NCBI GenBank assembly: GCA_910584345.1
Contig: CAJTZX010000011.1
Span: 15,513-79,512 of the forward strand
DNA from: an uncultured Eubacterium sp.
Lineage (GTDB): Bacteria > Bacillota > Clostridia > Lachnospirales > Lachnospiraceae
Direction of reading: 5' to 3'
Length of the DNA stretch: 64,000 nt
The notes beneath the pieces are model-generated. The model ran no database searches. It was not told where the DNA came from and saw only the letters and a program-made list of their open reading frames with translations. How positions within the stretch are numbered: the stretch's first letter is position 1; the number at the start of each line of letters is the position of its first letter. Shown piece after piece: positions 8,563 to 17,909 of this stretch. Both the position numbers and the translations under genes were made by a program.

Positions 8563-9183
8563 ATGAACTGTAAAAAGAATATAAAAATGAAAAATAAGAA
8601 AATAACAACGTTTTTATTAACCGCAGCAGTTGGGATAGGCGCTTTTTCTATGCAGATAACAGGAACAGCATTATCTTTAGGAACAGAGCACATGGATTCC
8701 TCTGTAATGACGGTGCAGGCGGCCGCAAAACCATCGGCGTCCAGCCTTGCAAGCGCGGTAAAAAAAGCATACGGAGAAAACTACTGGCCGGATTATCAAT
8801 TGGATAAAAATGAAATCAAAGATAAATATGGGGTATCTTCATCCTGGTATTCGTCTGCATATGCAGAAGTTCCAATGATTAGTGCACACGTAGACCAGCT
8901 TGTTATTTTTAAAGCAAAAAATACTGCTTCCAAAAAGAAAATTTTAAGCGCAGTTAAAAAATATCAGAAAGATTTAAAGAACGATACGATGCAGTATCCA
9001 ATGAACCGTTTAAAGATTCAGGGTTCCAAAGTATATTCCAATGGAAAATATGTTTGCTTCTTTATGTTAGGAGGGACTGTTGACAAAAGTCTGGAAGAAA
9101 ATGGCAGTGAGGAAGAAATTATCAAAGCTTATCAACAGCTGAATAAAAAAGCGGTGAATGCAGTGAAAAAGAAATTGAAATAG
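8563..9183 (+). CDS. DUF4358 domain secreted protein
   Basis: A 206-residue exported protein. A lysine-rich start is followed by a hydrophobic segment, and a likely signal peptidase site falls after MTVQA. The rest matches the DUF4358 pattern: YWPDYQLDKNEIKDKYGV, then AEVPMISAHVDQLVIF, then a lysine-rich C-terminus. The function of this family is unknown, but it commonly sits beside DHHW-type and MBOAT acyltransferase genes in Lachnospiraceae. The next gene is such a DHHW protein, but no MBOAT gene is present in the window. Confidence 0.82.
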   Translation: MNCKKNIKMKNKKITTFLLTAAVGIGAFSMQITGTALSLGTEHMDSSVMTVQAAAKPSASSLASAVKKAYGENYWPDYQLDKNEIKDKYGVSSSWYSSAYAEVPMISAHVDQLVIFKAKNTASKKKILSAVKKYQKDLKNDTMQYPMNRLKIQGSKVYSNGKYVCFFMLGGTVDKSLEENGSEEEIIKAYQQLNKKAVNAVKKKLK

Positions 9184-9296
9184 TCTTTTTTGCAGGTAGT
9201 TTTTTATAGCAAATATGTTTATAATTATATGACAACAAAAGTAATCAAAAATAACAATTCAGTGGGCTATTTGAACGGTATGTTAAGAAAGGTGAT

Positions 9297-10469
9297 ATGA
9301 AATATTTCGCAGATCAGAAAAAGAAAAGAGCAGATTTCACTGCGGGCAAAATCCGGTTCCTATGTTTTATAGGAGCCGTGATTTTGTTGTTGTCAGCATG
9401 TAGTCTGTATATACATCTGACGCCGGATCGTACTTATTCCTCTGAAGAGCGGCGCATGCTTGGGAAAAGGCCAAAACTTACAAAGAAGAATGTAATAAGC
9501 GGAAAATTTCAGCAAAAGTATGAAACTTATTTGAGCGAACAGTTTCCGGGACGGTCACATTTTGTTACGATGCGGACAGGTTTATCACGTCTGCTTGGTG
9601 AAAAAGAAGCAAACGGCGTTTATTTTGGAAAGGATGATTATCTGTTAGAGCGGTATCGGATGCAGGATTTTGAATGGAAACAAGTCAAAAAGAATGTCAA
9701 ACGGACAGCTTCTTTTGCAAAAAAATATCCGAATGCAAAAGTGATGTTTGTACCTGTGAAAAGCAGTGTATTGTCAGATAAATTGCCGATGTTTGCGCAG
9801 AACGAAGGAGAAGAACGTCTCTTTGAACTGATTGCACAGCATGTTCCAAAGCAACAGCAGATTTTCGTGACAGATGTGTTAAAAACGCACAAGTCAGAAT
9901 ATATCTATTATCGGACCGATCATCATTGGACGACGTTGGGGGCTTATTATGCGTATGAAGCATGGGCAAAAAGCATGGGTCTGACTCCGATCACGAAGGA
10001 ACAGTATCGGACTATACCTGTAACGAATCGTTTTTTGGGGACAACGTATGCAAAAGTACGCTCAGGAGGTCTTGCGGATACGATTTTTCTTTATGAGCGT
10101 ATCGATGGGCCTAAGTATACACTTGATTATAATATGGGTGAATTTCAGTCTGATAGTTTTTATGATCTGACGAAACCGGAAAGCGAGGATCCTTACGGCG
10201 TATTTTTTGGCGGAAATCAGGCGATGGTGGATATTCGGACAGAGGAGGAAACAACAAACGGCAAGACACTTCTTATAATAAAAGATTCTTTTGGCAATTG
10301 TTTTGCGCCTTTTGCGGCAGCGCATTATGCCCGTACCATTGTTGTCGACTTGCGTTATGTCAATCTTCCGGTCAGCAAGCTTCTTCGGGTATATCCGGCA
10401 GATGATATTCTGATTTTATATAACAGTGCACAGTTTATGGATGATAAGGATATTAGTAAATTAAAATAG
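9297..10469 (+). CDS. DHHW family (AlgX/SGNH-like) exported protein
   Basis: A 390-residue protein with an N-terminal membrane anchor (residues 22-42) and the diagnostic motif YRTDHHWTTLG near residue 205. Other family features are the early SSEERRMLGKRPKLT region and a late GKTLLIIKDSFGNCFAPF strand carrying the putative SGNH serine. Relatives act outside the membrane in O-acetylation of polysaccharides with an MBOAT partner. No MBOAT is adjacent, so if it acts in acetylation its partner is encoded elsewhere. It probably pairs with the DUF4358 gene upstream. Confidence 0.82.
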   Translation: MKYFADQKKKRADFTAGKIRFLCFIGAVILLLSACSLYIHLTPDRTYSSEERRMLGKRPKLTKKNVISGKFQQKYETYLSEQFPGRSHFVTMRTGLSRLLGEKEANGVYFGKDDYLLERYRMQDFEWKQVKKNVKRTASFAKKYPNAKVMFVPVKSSVLSDKLPMFAQNEGEERLFELIAQHVPKQQQIFVTDVLKTHKSEYIYYRTDHHWTTLGAYYAYEAWAKSMGLTPITKEQYRTIPVTNRFLGTTYAKVRSGGLADTIFLYERIDGPKYTLDYNMGEFQSDSFYDLTKPESEDPYGVFFGGNQAMVDIRTEEETTNGKTLLIIKDSFGNCFAPFAAAHYARTIVVDLRYVNLPVSKLLRVYPADDILILYNSAQFMDDKDISKLK

Positions 10470-10492
10470 GTAGGAACAGTTTCTAAGGATCA

Positions 10493-10504
10493 TACCCTAG
10501 GGTA
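10493..10504. promoter_or_regulatory. 12-bp palindrome TACCCTAGGGTA
   Basis: A perfect palindrome in the 100-base gap between the DHHW gene and the oxidoreductase. It may be an operator; no regulator gene is adjacent, so this is a sequence observation only. Confidence 0.35.
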
Positions 10505-10571
10505 AAGTTACGTAAGGATAAAAATTAAAACAGAAAGAATGCGTGAGGATAGTTTAAGGAAGGAATTTGAT

Positions 10572-11972
10572 ATGAAATATGACGTCATTATTGTGGGAGC
10601 AGGTCCCGCAGGGATATTTACAGCGATGGAACTCGTAAAAAATAACAGTACAAAAAAAATCCTGATGGTAGAAAAGGGAAAGTCGATCGAAGACCGAAAA
10701 TGTCCGAAGAGCCAGACAAGAAAGTGTGTCGGCTGTAAGCCGTGTAATATTACTACCGGATTTTCCGGAGCAGGTGCATTTTCAGATGGAAAGCTGTCGT
10801 TGAGCTATGAAGTGGGCGGAGATTTTCCACAGCTTGTTGGGGCAGAAACAGCACAGGAATTAATTCATTATACCGATCAGATTTATTTGGAATTTGGAGC
10901 AGATACAAGAATTGAAGGGGTCAGTGAACCTTTAAAAGTACGTGAGATCCGCAAACGTGCGATTCATGCGGGATTAAAGCTGGTAGATTGTCCGATCCGG
11001 CATCTTGGGACAGAAAAGGCACAGCATATTTATGGTGCGATTGAAAAATATCTGCAGGAAAAAGGTGTAGAGATGATGTTTGGCTATCACTGCAGCGATT
11101 TGATGATGGAAGAGGACGTATGCAAAGGTGTTGTGCTTTCGAAAGAGGGAGATACGCAGCAGATTTGCTATGAAGCGCAGCATGTGGTAGTGGCCGCAGG
11201 AAGACGGGGAGCGGATTGGCTGCAGGCACTTTGTGCAAAATATGAGATTGCGCACAAGCCGGGAACGGTAGACATTGGCGTCCGTGTAGAAGTACGCAAT
11301 GAAATTATGGAAGAAGTCAACAAAGTATTGTATGAATCCAAGCTGATTGGTTATCCGAGGCCGTTTAAAAATAAAGTGCGCACGTTCTGTCAAAATCCGG
11401 GCGGATTTGTCAGCCAGGAAAATTATGACAATGATTTGGCTGTTGTCAATGGGCATTCGTACAAGGACTTAAAATCAGACAACACAAATCTGGCGATTCT
11501 TTGTTCCCACAACTTTACGGAACCGTTTAACCAGCCGATCGCTTATGCACAGAAGGTTGGAGAACTGACAAATATGCTCGGGGCAGGCCAGATTATGGTG
11601 CAGCGTTATGGAGATATTTTGGATGGCAAGCGGACCTGGCAGAAAGAACTGGCACAGTCCAATGTGCGTCCGACGCTGCCGGATGCAGTAGCGGGCGATA
11701 TTACCGCGGCAATGCCGTACCGGGCAATGGTGAACATTATTAATTTTATTCAGGCAATGGATCAGGTTGTGCCAGGATTTGCAAGTACAGAGACATTGCT
11801 GTATTCGCCGGAACTGAAATTTTACAGCAATAAGGTCAGGATGAATGAAAATCTGGATACAAATGTAAAGGGCTTATATTGTCTGGGAGATTCCAGCGGA
11901 TGGACGAGGGGATTGATGATGGCGTCTGCGATGGGTGTGCTGATGGGCAGAAAATTGCTGGAAAAGGAATAA
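10572..11972 (+). CDS. FAD-dependent oxidoreductase (NAD(P)/FAD family)
   Basis: A 466-residue flavoprotein when started at the ATG at 10572, where MKYDVIIVGAGPAGIF gives the dinucleotide-binding GxGxxG at the extreme N-terminus and AAGGAAGG lies upstream; an ATG 33 bases earlier has no good site. The Cys-rich segment CPKSQTRKCVGCKPC near residues 46-60 and the C-terminal FAD motif GLYCLGDSSGW are clear. Related proteins are annotated as FAD-binding dehydrogenases or GidA-like oxidoreductases of unknown substrate. The cysteines might bind metal or take part in redox chemistry. Confidence 0.8.
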   Translation: MKYDVIIVGAGPAGIFTAMELVKNNSTKKILMVEKGKSIEDRKCPKSQTRKCVGCKPCNITTGFSGAGAFSDGKLSLSYEVGGDFPQLVGAETAQELIHYTDQIYLEFGADTRIEGVSEPLKVREIRKRAIHAGLKLVDCPIRHLGTEKAQHIYGAIEKYLQEKGVEMMFGYHCSDLMMEEDVCKGVVLSKEGDTQQICYEAQHVVVAAGRRGADWLQALCAKYEIAHKPGTVDIGVRVEVRNEIMEEVNKVLYESKLIGYPRPFKNKVRTFCQNPGGFVSQENYDNDLAVVNGHSYKDLKSDNTNLAILCSHNFTEPFNQPIAYAQKVGELTNMLGAGQIMVQRYGDILDGKRTWQKELAQSNVRPTLPDAVAGDITAAMPYRAMVNIINFIQAMDQVVPGFASTETLLYSPELKFYSNKVRMNENLDTNVKGLYCLGDSSGWTRGLMMASAMGVLMGRKLLEKE

Positions 11973-11986
11973 AGAGAGGTTTGCTT

Positions 11987-13561
11987 ATGGCGAAGAGTTT
12001 TAATACAAGCGGAGCTTGTTTTCCTGACATCCATTATATGGTAGATGTAAGCAGTCGGGCAGACCAGATTATTCAACAACTGATTTTACAACATAAATAT
12101 TTTACAATTAACCGGGCGCGCCAGTATGGAAAGACGACGATTTTGGATGCGCTCTATCAAAAACTAAACAAGGACTATGGTGTTTTCTTTTTAAGCTTTG
12201 AAGATATGGGAAGCGCGGCTTTTTTGGATGAATATCAATTTTGTAAAACATTCCTGCGTCTGTTGAAAACGCAGATTGCATATGGTATGACGGAAGGAAT
12301 ACCAAAGGCTGTTTTCGAACGAATGGATGCGTGTATGCAGCAAGAGGTCTTTGGATTTCCAATGCTGAAAGATTTTATCACGGATATGTGTATGCAGGCA
12401 GATAGAGCGTTAGTGCTGATGATCGATGAAGTGGATCAGGCATGTAATAATCAGATTTTTTTAGATTTTCTTGCAATTTTAAGGAGCATGTATCTGCGCC
12501 GCAGGTATATTCGGACGTTTCAGTCTGTCATACTTACAGGAGTATATGATATAAAAAATCTGAAAATAAAAATTCGTCCGCAGGAACAGCATAAATACAA
12601 CAGCCCTTGGAATATTACGGAAGATTTTAAGGTGGATTTGAGCTTTTCCGCAAAAGATATTGCCGGAATGCTGCAGGAATACGAATGTGATTTTCATACA
12701 GGGATGGATATTTGTAAAATTAGCCGAATTCTTTGGAATTATACTGGAGGATACCCATATCTTGTATCCAGATTATGCAGACTGATGGATGAGCTCCCAG
12801 ATAAAGGCCGGGCATGGACAAAAGAAGGACTTTTAGAAGCGGTCAGAATATTACTCGGTGAAAGAAACACATTGTTTGATTCACTGACGGAAAAGTTATC
12901 TGCGTATCCATTGCTGAAACAGATGATCGAAGCATTGCTGTTTCAAGGAAAGACCATAGCATACAATCCGGATGACGAGGCGGTTGGAATGGCGCTGATG
13001 TTTGGGTTTGTAAAGACAGATGGCAGTTTTGTCAGCATTGCAAACCGTATTTTTGAAGTACGTCTGTATAATTTATTTCTTTCAGTGCCGCAGGTGCAAG
13101 AAAATAGTTTGTACCAGGCAGCTGTATACAGCCAGAACCAATTTGTGGATGATGGACATCTGAATATGCGTCTGATATTGGAAAAGTTTGTAGTACATTT
13201 TCATGATTTGTATGGTGACCGTTCAGAACAGTTTTATGAAGAAGATGGAAGAAGGTATTTTTTGCTGTATCTGCGCCCAATTATCAATGGAACGGGAAAT
13301 TATTATATCGAGGCGGAAACACGGGACAGAGAACGGACTGATGTTATTGTAGATTACCATGGAGAGCAATACGTTATAGAATTGAAAATCTGGCGTGGCA
13401 ATGCATATCATACAAAGGGGGAGCGGCAGTTGTTGGATTATCTGGAATACTATCATTTGAAAAAAGGATATCTGCTCAGCTTTTGCTTTAACAAAAGGAA
13501 GGAGCCGGGAGTCCGGGAAGTGGTACTTGGTGACAAAGTTATTGTAGAAGCTGTTGTGTAA
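11987..13561 (+). CDS. AAA-like ATPase with C-terminal PD-(D/E)XK nuclease-like domain
   Basis: A 524-residue protein starting at the ATG at 11987, preceded by AGAGAGG; an earlier in-frame ATG lies inside the upstream gene. The N-terminal half has a P-loop-like segment (RARQYGKTTILDAL) and a Walker B-like LVLMIDEVDQA. The C-terminal part reads DVIVDYHGEQYVIELKIW, the D...ExK core of the PDDEXK_9 nuclease-like fold. Such AAA/DUF1703-type proteins are abundant in gut Firmicutes and Bacteroidetes; their role is unknown, with links to mobile DNA and defence proposed. The gene follows the oxidoreductase by 14 bases. Confidence 0.78.
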   Translation: MAKSFNTSGACFPDIHYMVDVSSRADQIIQQLILQHKYFTINRARQYGKTTILDALYQKLNKDYGVFFLSFEDMGSAAFLDEYQFCKTFLRLLKTQIAYGMTEGIPKAVFERMDACMQQEVFGFPMLKDFITDMCMQADRALVLMIDEVDQACNNQIFLDFLAILRSMYLRRRYIRTFQSVILTGVYDIKNLKIKIRPQEQHKYNSPWNITEDFKVDLSFSAKDIAGMLQEYECDFHTGMDICKISRILWNYTGGYPYLVSRLCRLMDELPDKGRAWTKEGLLEAVRILLGERNTLFDSLTEKLSAYPLLKQMIEALLFQGKTIAYNPDDEAVGMALMFGFVKTDGSFVSIANRIFEVRLYNLFLSVPQVQENSLYQAAVYSQNQFVDDGHLNMRLILEKFVVHFHDLYGDRSEQFYEEDGRRYFLLYLRPIINGTGNYYIEAETRDRERTDVIVDYHGEQYVIELKIWRGNAYHTKGERQLLDYLEYYHLKKGYLLSFCFNKRKEPGVREVVLGDKVIVEAVV

Positions 13562-13602
13562 GTGATTTTGCAACAGTTTCCAGTCATCGTACACAACAAC
13601 CA

Positions 13603-13785
13603 TTAAATACCCTGTTGCTTCGCTGAGCATGATTTCCTGCTTTCTTTTACTGCGGCACGATATTCGCTCGGTGTACTGCCCATACATTCTTTAAATTGTC
13701 TGGAAAAATAAGCGGGATTTGAAAAACCGCAGTTCAGTGCAATGATAATCATAGAGTCGTCTGTGTCTGACAGCTGCTTTGCTTC
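13603..13785 (-). pseudogene. AraC family regulator, C-terminal remnant
   Basis: On the minus strand this reads AKQLSDTDDSMIIIALNCG, then FSNPAYFSRQFKECMGSTPS and EYR, the second helix-turn-helix of an AraC-type regulator, ending at a stop at 13603-13605. About 60 codons remain and the rest of the gene is gone. The reading frame stops making sense at about 13786, where a HAD hydrolase end begins on the other strand. This is a deletion remnant. Confidence 0.75.
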
Positions 13786-13971
13786 TGTCTGGTACTGGAA
13801 GACAGTGAAGCAGGAATACAGGCCGCATATGATGCAGGTATTGATGTGATCTGTATTCCTGATATGAAAGAGCCGGGCAGGGAATTTTGTAAAATGGCTG
13901 CCGCAAAGCTATCTTCACTAGAAGATGTAATTGGATGGCTGAAAGAACATCATTCGTTTGCAGTAAAGTGA
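13786..13971 (+). pseudogene. HAD-superfamily hydrolase, C-terminal remnant
   Basis: The frame reads CLVLEDSEAGIQAAYDAGID and VICIPDMKEP, the conserved third-motif region of beta-phosphoglucomutase-like HAD phosphatases, and runs to a TGA at 13969-13971. No N-terminal half or start codon is present; the sequence switches directly from the AraC remnant. Its last bases overlap the end of the convergent beta-galactosidase. Confidence 0.75.
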
Positions 13972-15985
13972 CCGGATGCTTGTTTTAGAATGTGAAATTC
14001 CCAGGGCTTAAGCCTGATGGTATCCTGTTTGCAAACGGGTGAATTTCCAATTAGTTCTGTTCCGTCATAAGGCACTGTATAGTCCATACTGTCACTGGAA
14101 TAATTAAAGAAATAGGTAATGGCTGTTTCGTTTTGATTCCGGCCTTCTTTTCGAATGAGCGGAAAATGCTCTTTTGGAACAGTGATTTCAAATCGTTCCA
14201 TAAGTACATTTAAAACAGATTCCAGGGAAGCAGAGTCAAAATAACACCCAATATAAGCAGCAGAACCTTTGCCGTAGGTATGATGCGTGACTGCTGCATA
14301 CTCGTTCCAATACGGATGGTCATACCGTGCAATGACTTCAGTCTGGCTGTCCTTTGGAATCAGCAATTCCGTCCAGTCCGATAGGGATGGTTTTTCTGCA
14401 AAAGAAACAGCTGTGCCTGACAGCGATGTGCGGCCTGGTTCTGTAAACTGGTCATAAGTCATTCCAAAGCATTCCGTCAGACCGTACGGCTGATCGTCTG
14501 CATAAATTTTTAAATGTTCGTCTGCAAATGCACTTCGCAGCGCAGCAAGCAGATGCCCGCCGTTCTTTACATATGCTGGGGATGTTCTGTCAGTATTTTT
14601 GGCATGGAATACACAGAAGGCAGTACGATCAGGTCATAATCTGCAAGCCTTGCCGGATCTGCCTGCGTATCGCTTATCATATCCATTTCCAGATTCATTC
14701 GATAAAACGCGTCATACAGCCAGCGTACGATGGTATTCTGGTCGTTGATACTTCCGGCAGGAAAATAACGGAAGGCAGTATTGGAGCGGTTACTCATCAG
14801 CATGGCAATTTTGTTGTGCTTTTTTAAATGAAGCAGGTCATTCGTCAGCCGTTTCATATCCGCTCCGATTGTCATACATTCACGGTACGTAGCATTTTCT
14901 TTTAAGTTATGGCTTAAAATGCCTTTCCAGTAACTTTCGATGGCGTTATGAATAGAATGCCAGTGCCAGTATTCTACGCAGTCAGCCCCAGAGGCCAGAT
15001 GAGAAAATGCCTGTAGGCGCAGTTGTCCGGGATAGGCAAGCCAGCCGTGATTACCCTGTGCTTGTGTTTCCAGAATAAGATAATTGTTTTGCTTTAAGGA
15101 ACGTGTCAGGTCGCCTCCAAAAGCAATTTCAGCTCCAGTCAAATGGTCCTCGCTTGGGTGGTAAATATCGGAACCTGCAATGTCCAAATGTTGTGCGGCA
15201 TCGTACTGATTGACATCCGGCTGATATCCATAAGAATAATTGCGCCAGCTAAAGTCAAAATTGTGTGTGATAAATTGCTCCGGTCTTAGATATTCCCGGA
15301 TTATCGACGCCTGCCAACAGAAAAACTCTGTAACCAGATTTCGCTGGAAGTGTTCAAATTCTGCAGCGAGACTGCCGTTGATCGTACCTCTGACATCTGG
15401 CATATCCGCCCAGTCCTGTACGCGGTTCGACCAGTAATTCAGGCCGAACTCCTGATTAAAGTCATTGATATCGGGATATTGTTTTTTTAGATATTGCGTA
15501 AACCTTTGCTGTACGCGCGGGCAGCATGTATCATAAGGTTTTGTTTCGTTGTCAATCTGAAAACCAATCACATGCGGATATTGCTGTACTTCTTTTAAGA
15601 GACGGCGGATGATCCGCTGTGCGTGAAACAGATACCCAGGATGTGTGATATCCATATTTTGGCGATGGCCATATCGCTCCTGGCCATGATGGGTATCCGC
15701 CAAAATATCTGGATATTTCCGGGCAAGCCATGGTGGAATCGCATAAGTCGGAGTGCCTACGATTACATCAATTCCTGCATTTTTGGAAGCGTGCAGCATC
15801 CGGTGAAGATGCGAAAAATCAAATACCCCATCTTCAGGCTCCCAGGTACTCCATGTAGACTCCGCAATACGAATCAGATTGATACCGGCTTTTTTCATCA
15901 TTTCCATATCTGCCTGCAGTCTGTCATACGGCAGATATTCGTCATAGTAAGCTGCTCCATAATACAATTTTTTTGTTTGAATCAT
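13950..15985 (-). pseudogene. GH42 beta-galactosidase broken by a frameshift
   Basis: Together the two frames encode a GH42 enzyme of about 678 residues, the normal length. The start is the ATG at 15985 (MIQTKKLYYGAAYYDEYLPY), which has AGGAGG at ideal spacing. The acid/base Glu lies in IGFQIDNETKPYD and the probable nucleophile in YLILETQAQGN. The frame ends early at 14567, and the expected continuation AYVKNGGHLLAALRSAFA resumes in another frame. The change maps to a run of four C on the coding strand (14578-14581) that would restore the frame with five. It could be a true mutation, slippage-based phase variation or an assembly error. The enzyme would release galactose from galacto-oligosaccharides in the cytosol. 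Confidence 0.85.
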
Positions 15986-15995
15986 TAAAAACCTC

Positions 15996-16247
15996 CTAAT
16001 TTTCATCTGGTATAAGACCTATAAAAAATTCAGAAAAGTCCACCTCATAAATCAGCTTTAAGGCAATCAGGTCACTGATACGGATATTACGTGAACCGGT
16101 TTCGATTTTGGAATAGGTGCTGCGTGACATATTGCTGCCTGTCAAACGTAATTTTGCTGTCAGCTGAGCCTGAGAGTATCCTGCATTCTCTCTAAGCCTG
16201 CGCAGATTTTCTCCAATACTGATATCCTGCAGAAACCATTGTGTCAT
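15996..16247 (-). CDS. Small XRE-family helix-turn-helix regulator
   Basis: An 83-residue single-domain DNA-binding protein. The helix-turn-helix reads LRRLRENAGYSQAQLTAKL, then the recognition region MSRSTYSKIETGSRNIRISD. It lies directly upstream of the beta-galactosidase on the same strand, and its last codons contain that gene's ribosome site, so the two are co-transcribed. It may control the gan locus together with the LacI protein transcribed divergently. Confidence 0.82.
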   Translation of the reverse strand: MTQWFLQDISIGENLRRLRENAGYSQAQLTAKLRLTGSNMSRSTYSKIETGSRNIRISDLIALKLIYEVDFSEFFIGLIPDEN

Positions 16248-16625
16248 AACATTTTGTTACCGGGAGCGTATCGTGCCGCTTACGATAACAGGAACACCTC
16301 CTTTACTGTGTGCCTGCGCAGCAGGTATGAATCGAAAATATGCTGCTTTTTTATGTACTGGATTGCGTTACTGTGTGCACCATAGGTGTGTGCAATAACC
16401 TGACGATATTTGTTGCACCTTATCAGTCGCAATTTTATGTTGCGAATCGTTATGCAGAATGATATAATTGGGACGATAGGGGTGCAAATTTTCTGTATAA
16501 TACCGAAAGGATCCCTTGACGCTTTTCAGCGTTTTGTGTAAAATGTTAAGAACAAACGGTTGCGCTTAAAATGAATTGTAACATAAATGCAACCAAAAGT
16601 CCAGAGCGAATTGGAGTGAGTATAT
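16248..16625. other. Divergent regulatory region between XRE/GH42 and LacI genes
   Basis: No gene is visible. The region contains several copies of TGCACC or its complement (around 16376-16420 and near 16480), which may be binding sites, and the plus-strand promoter and operator given separately. Confidence 0.5.
16516..16562 (+). promoter_or_regulatory. Promoter and operator of the gan LacI regulator
   Basis: TTGACG (16516-16521), a 17-base spacer and TAAAAT (16539-16544) form a good vegetative promoter. CAAACGGTTG (16553-16562) lies just past the likely start point and differs by one base from the palindrome CAACCGGTTG before the binding-protein gene. Both are followed by CGC. This suggests the LacI protein represses its own gene. 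Confidence 0.68.
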
Positions 16626-17633
16626 ATGCAGGTACAGGAAGGGAAAAAGCTGACAATGGATGATGTGGCGAAGGAGCTTGGTGTGTCAAAGACAACCGTA
16701 TCCAGAGCTGTATCAGGAAAAGGGCGCATTGGTGAGCAGACAAGGCAGCGGGTGCTTGAGTACATAGCACAGCATAATTATAAGCCAAATGTGATGGCTA
16801 AGGGGCTTGCCAATAACCGCACGTATAATATTGGGATGGTTCTGCAGGCGGACTTGCTTTCCTCAGACCTGCCGTTTTTTCCAAAAGCGTTAAAAGGAAT
16901 CAGTGAAGTGGCGGCAAAAGAAGAATATGATGTAATTATGACACTTGTTGATACAAATGACCTTTCCAGGCTTGTGCGCGTGATTGAAAATCATAAGGTA
17001 GATGGTTTGATACTGATGCGCACGCTGCAGGATGACAAGCCTGCGGAAATGCTGAAAAAAAGTGATATTCCGTTTGTAACGATGGGGCTTTCAGATGATC
17101 TTGGGATATATCAGGTCGATAACGATCATGTCGATGCCTGTCGGGAGCTGACGAGTATTTTGCTGTTAAAAGGATTGAAAAAGATCGCGGTTGTATCCGG
17201 CGATATGAATCATGTCATTAACCGAAAGCGGCTGGAAGGATTTTATCAGGCGCATCAGGATTTGGGAATTCCTTATGATGAGTCACTCGTATTTACCGAT
17301 GTGGATTCCGAGATGTTTGTGGCCAGAGCCGTTGACAGAATATTGATGCGCAACGTAAATTGTATGATAGGCGCAGATGATTTGATTACCAGCCTGATAT
17401 TAAAAAAGCTGGAAGAAGAAGAGATTCGAATACCGGAAGAAATGCGGCTTGCATCGTTTCATGACAGTCAGCTGCTAAAATCTGCAAAAACAAGCATAAC
17501 AGCAATAAAATTCAATACGGAAGAGCTGGGCAGGGAAGCGTGTAAAGTACTGCTGCGTCAGATCTGTGGGGAAGAAGTAACGCGTATAACAAAATTATCG
17601 TATGAAGTTGCGATGCGGGAATCTACAAAATAA
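16626..17633 (+). CDS. LacI family regulator of the galactan locus
   Basis: A 335-residue LacI-type repressor. The helix-turn-helix is TMDDVAKELGVSKTTVSRAV, followed by the hinge YKPNVMAKGLA and a sugar-sensing domain. It sits between the beta-galactosidase and the oligosaccharide transporter genes, and CGGTTGCGC-containing sites are present before itself and before the binding-protein gene. By position it is the counterpart of GanR, which responds to galacto-oligosaccharide; the inducer is inferred from context. A terminator follows. Confidence 0.87.
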   Translation: MQVQEGKKLTMDDVAKELGVSKTTVSRAVSGKGRIGEQTRQRVLEYIAQHNYKPNVMAKGLANNRTYNIGMVLQADLLSSDLPFFPKALKGISEVAAKEEYDVIMTLVDTNDLSRLVRVIENHKVDGLILMRTLQDDKPAEMLKKSDIPFVTMGLSDDLGIYQVDNDHVDACRELTSILLLKGLKKIAVVSGDMNHVINRKRLEGFYQAHQDLGIPYDESLVFTDVDSEMFVARAVDRILMRNVNCMIGADDLITSLILKKLEEEEIRIPEEMRLASFHDSQLLKSAKTSITAIKFNTEELGREACKVLLRQICGEEVTRITKLSYEVAMRESTK

Positions 17634-17655
17634 CTTCAAGTCAGCCATTTTTATA

Positions 17656-17688
17656 AAACAGCCTTTCTTTAGAGGAAGGCTGTTTTTT
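17656..17688 (+). terminator. Rho-independent terminator after LacI gene
   Basis: AACAGCCTTTC pairs with GAAGGCTGTT around a short loop and is followed by seven or eight T. Confidence 0.85.
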
Positions 17689-17798
17689 TGTGCGTGATAC
17701 AATGTCATGAACTTCATCTTTTCATAATCAGACTTTGCGGAGCGTCTTAGTCGCAGTTACCCCGATATTTAAAATAATAAAAAAAATATAAAAAAGTA

Positions 17799-17846
17799 TT
17801 GACAAACGAAAAAAAGATTGTTATCTTTTATTTAAACAACCGGTTG
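17799..17846 (+). promoter_or_regulatory. Promoter and palindromic operator of the gan transporter genes
   Basis: TTGACA (17799-17804), a 17-base spacer and TATCTT (17822-17827) form a strong promoter. The perfect palindrome CAACCGGTTG (17837-17846) lies over the expected transcription start, the classic position for LacI repression. The promoter looks intact even though the gene behind it is broken. Confidence 0.78.
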
Positions 17847-17909
17847 CGCAAATGAATCGGCGAAAAATAAGCCGAAATTCTTAAATACAAAAAAAGGGAG
17901 GACAACAGA

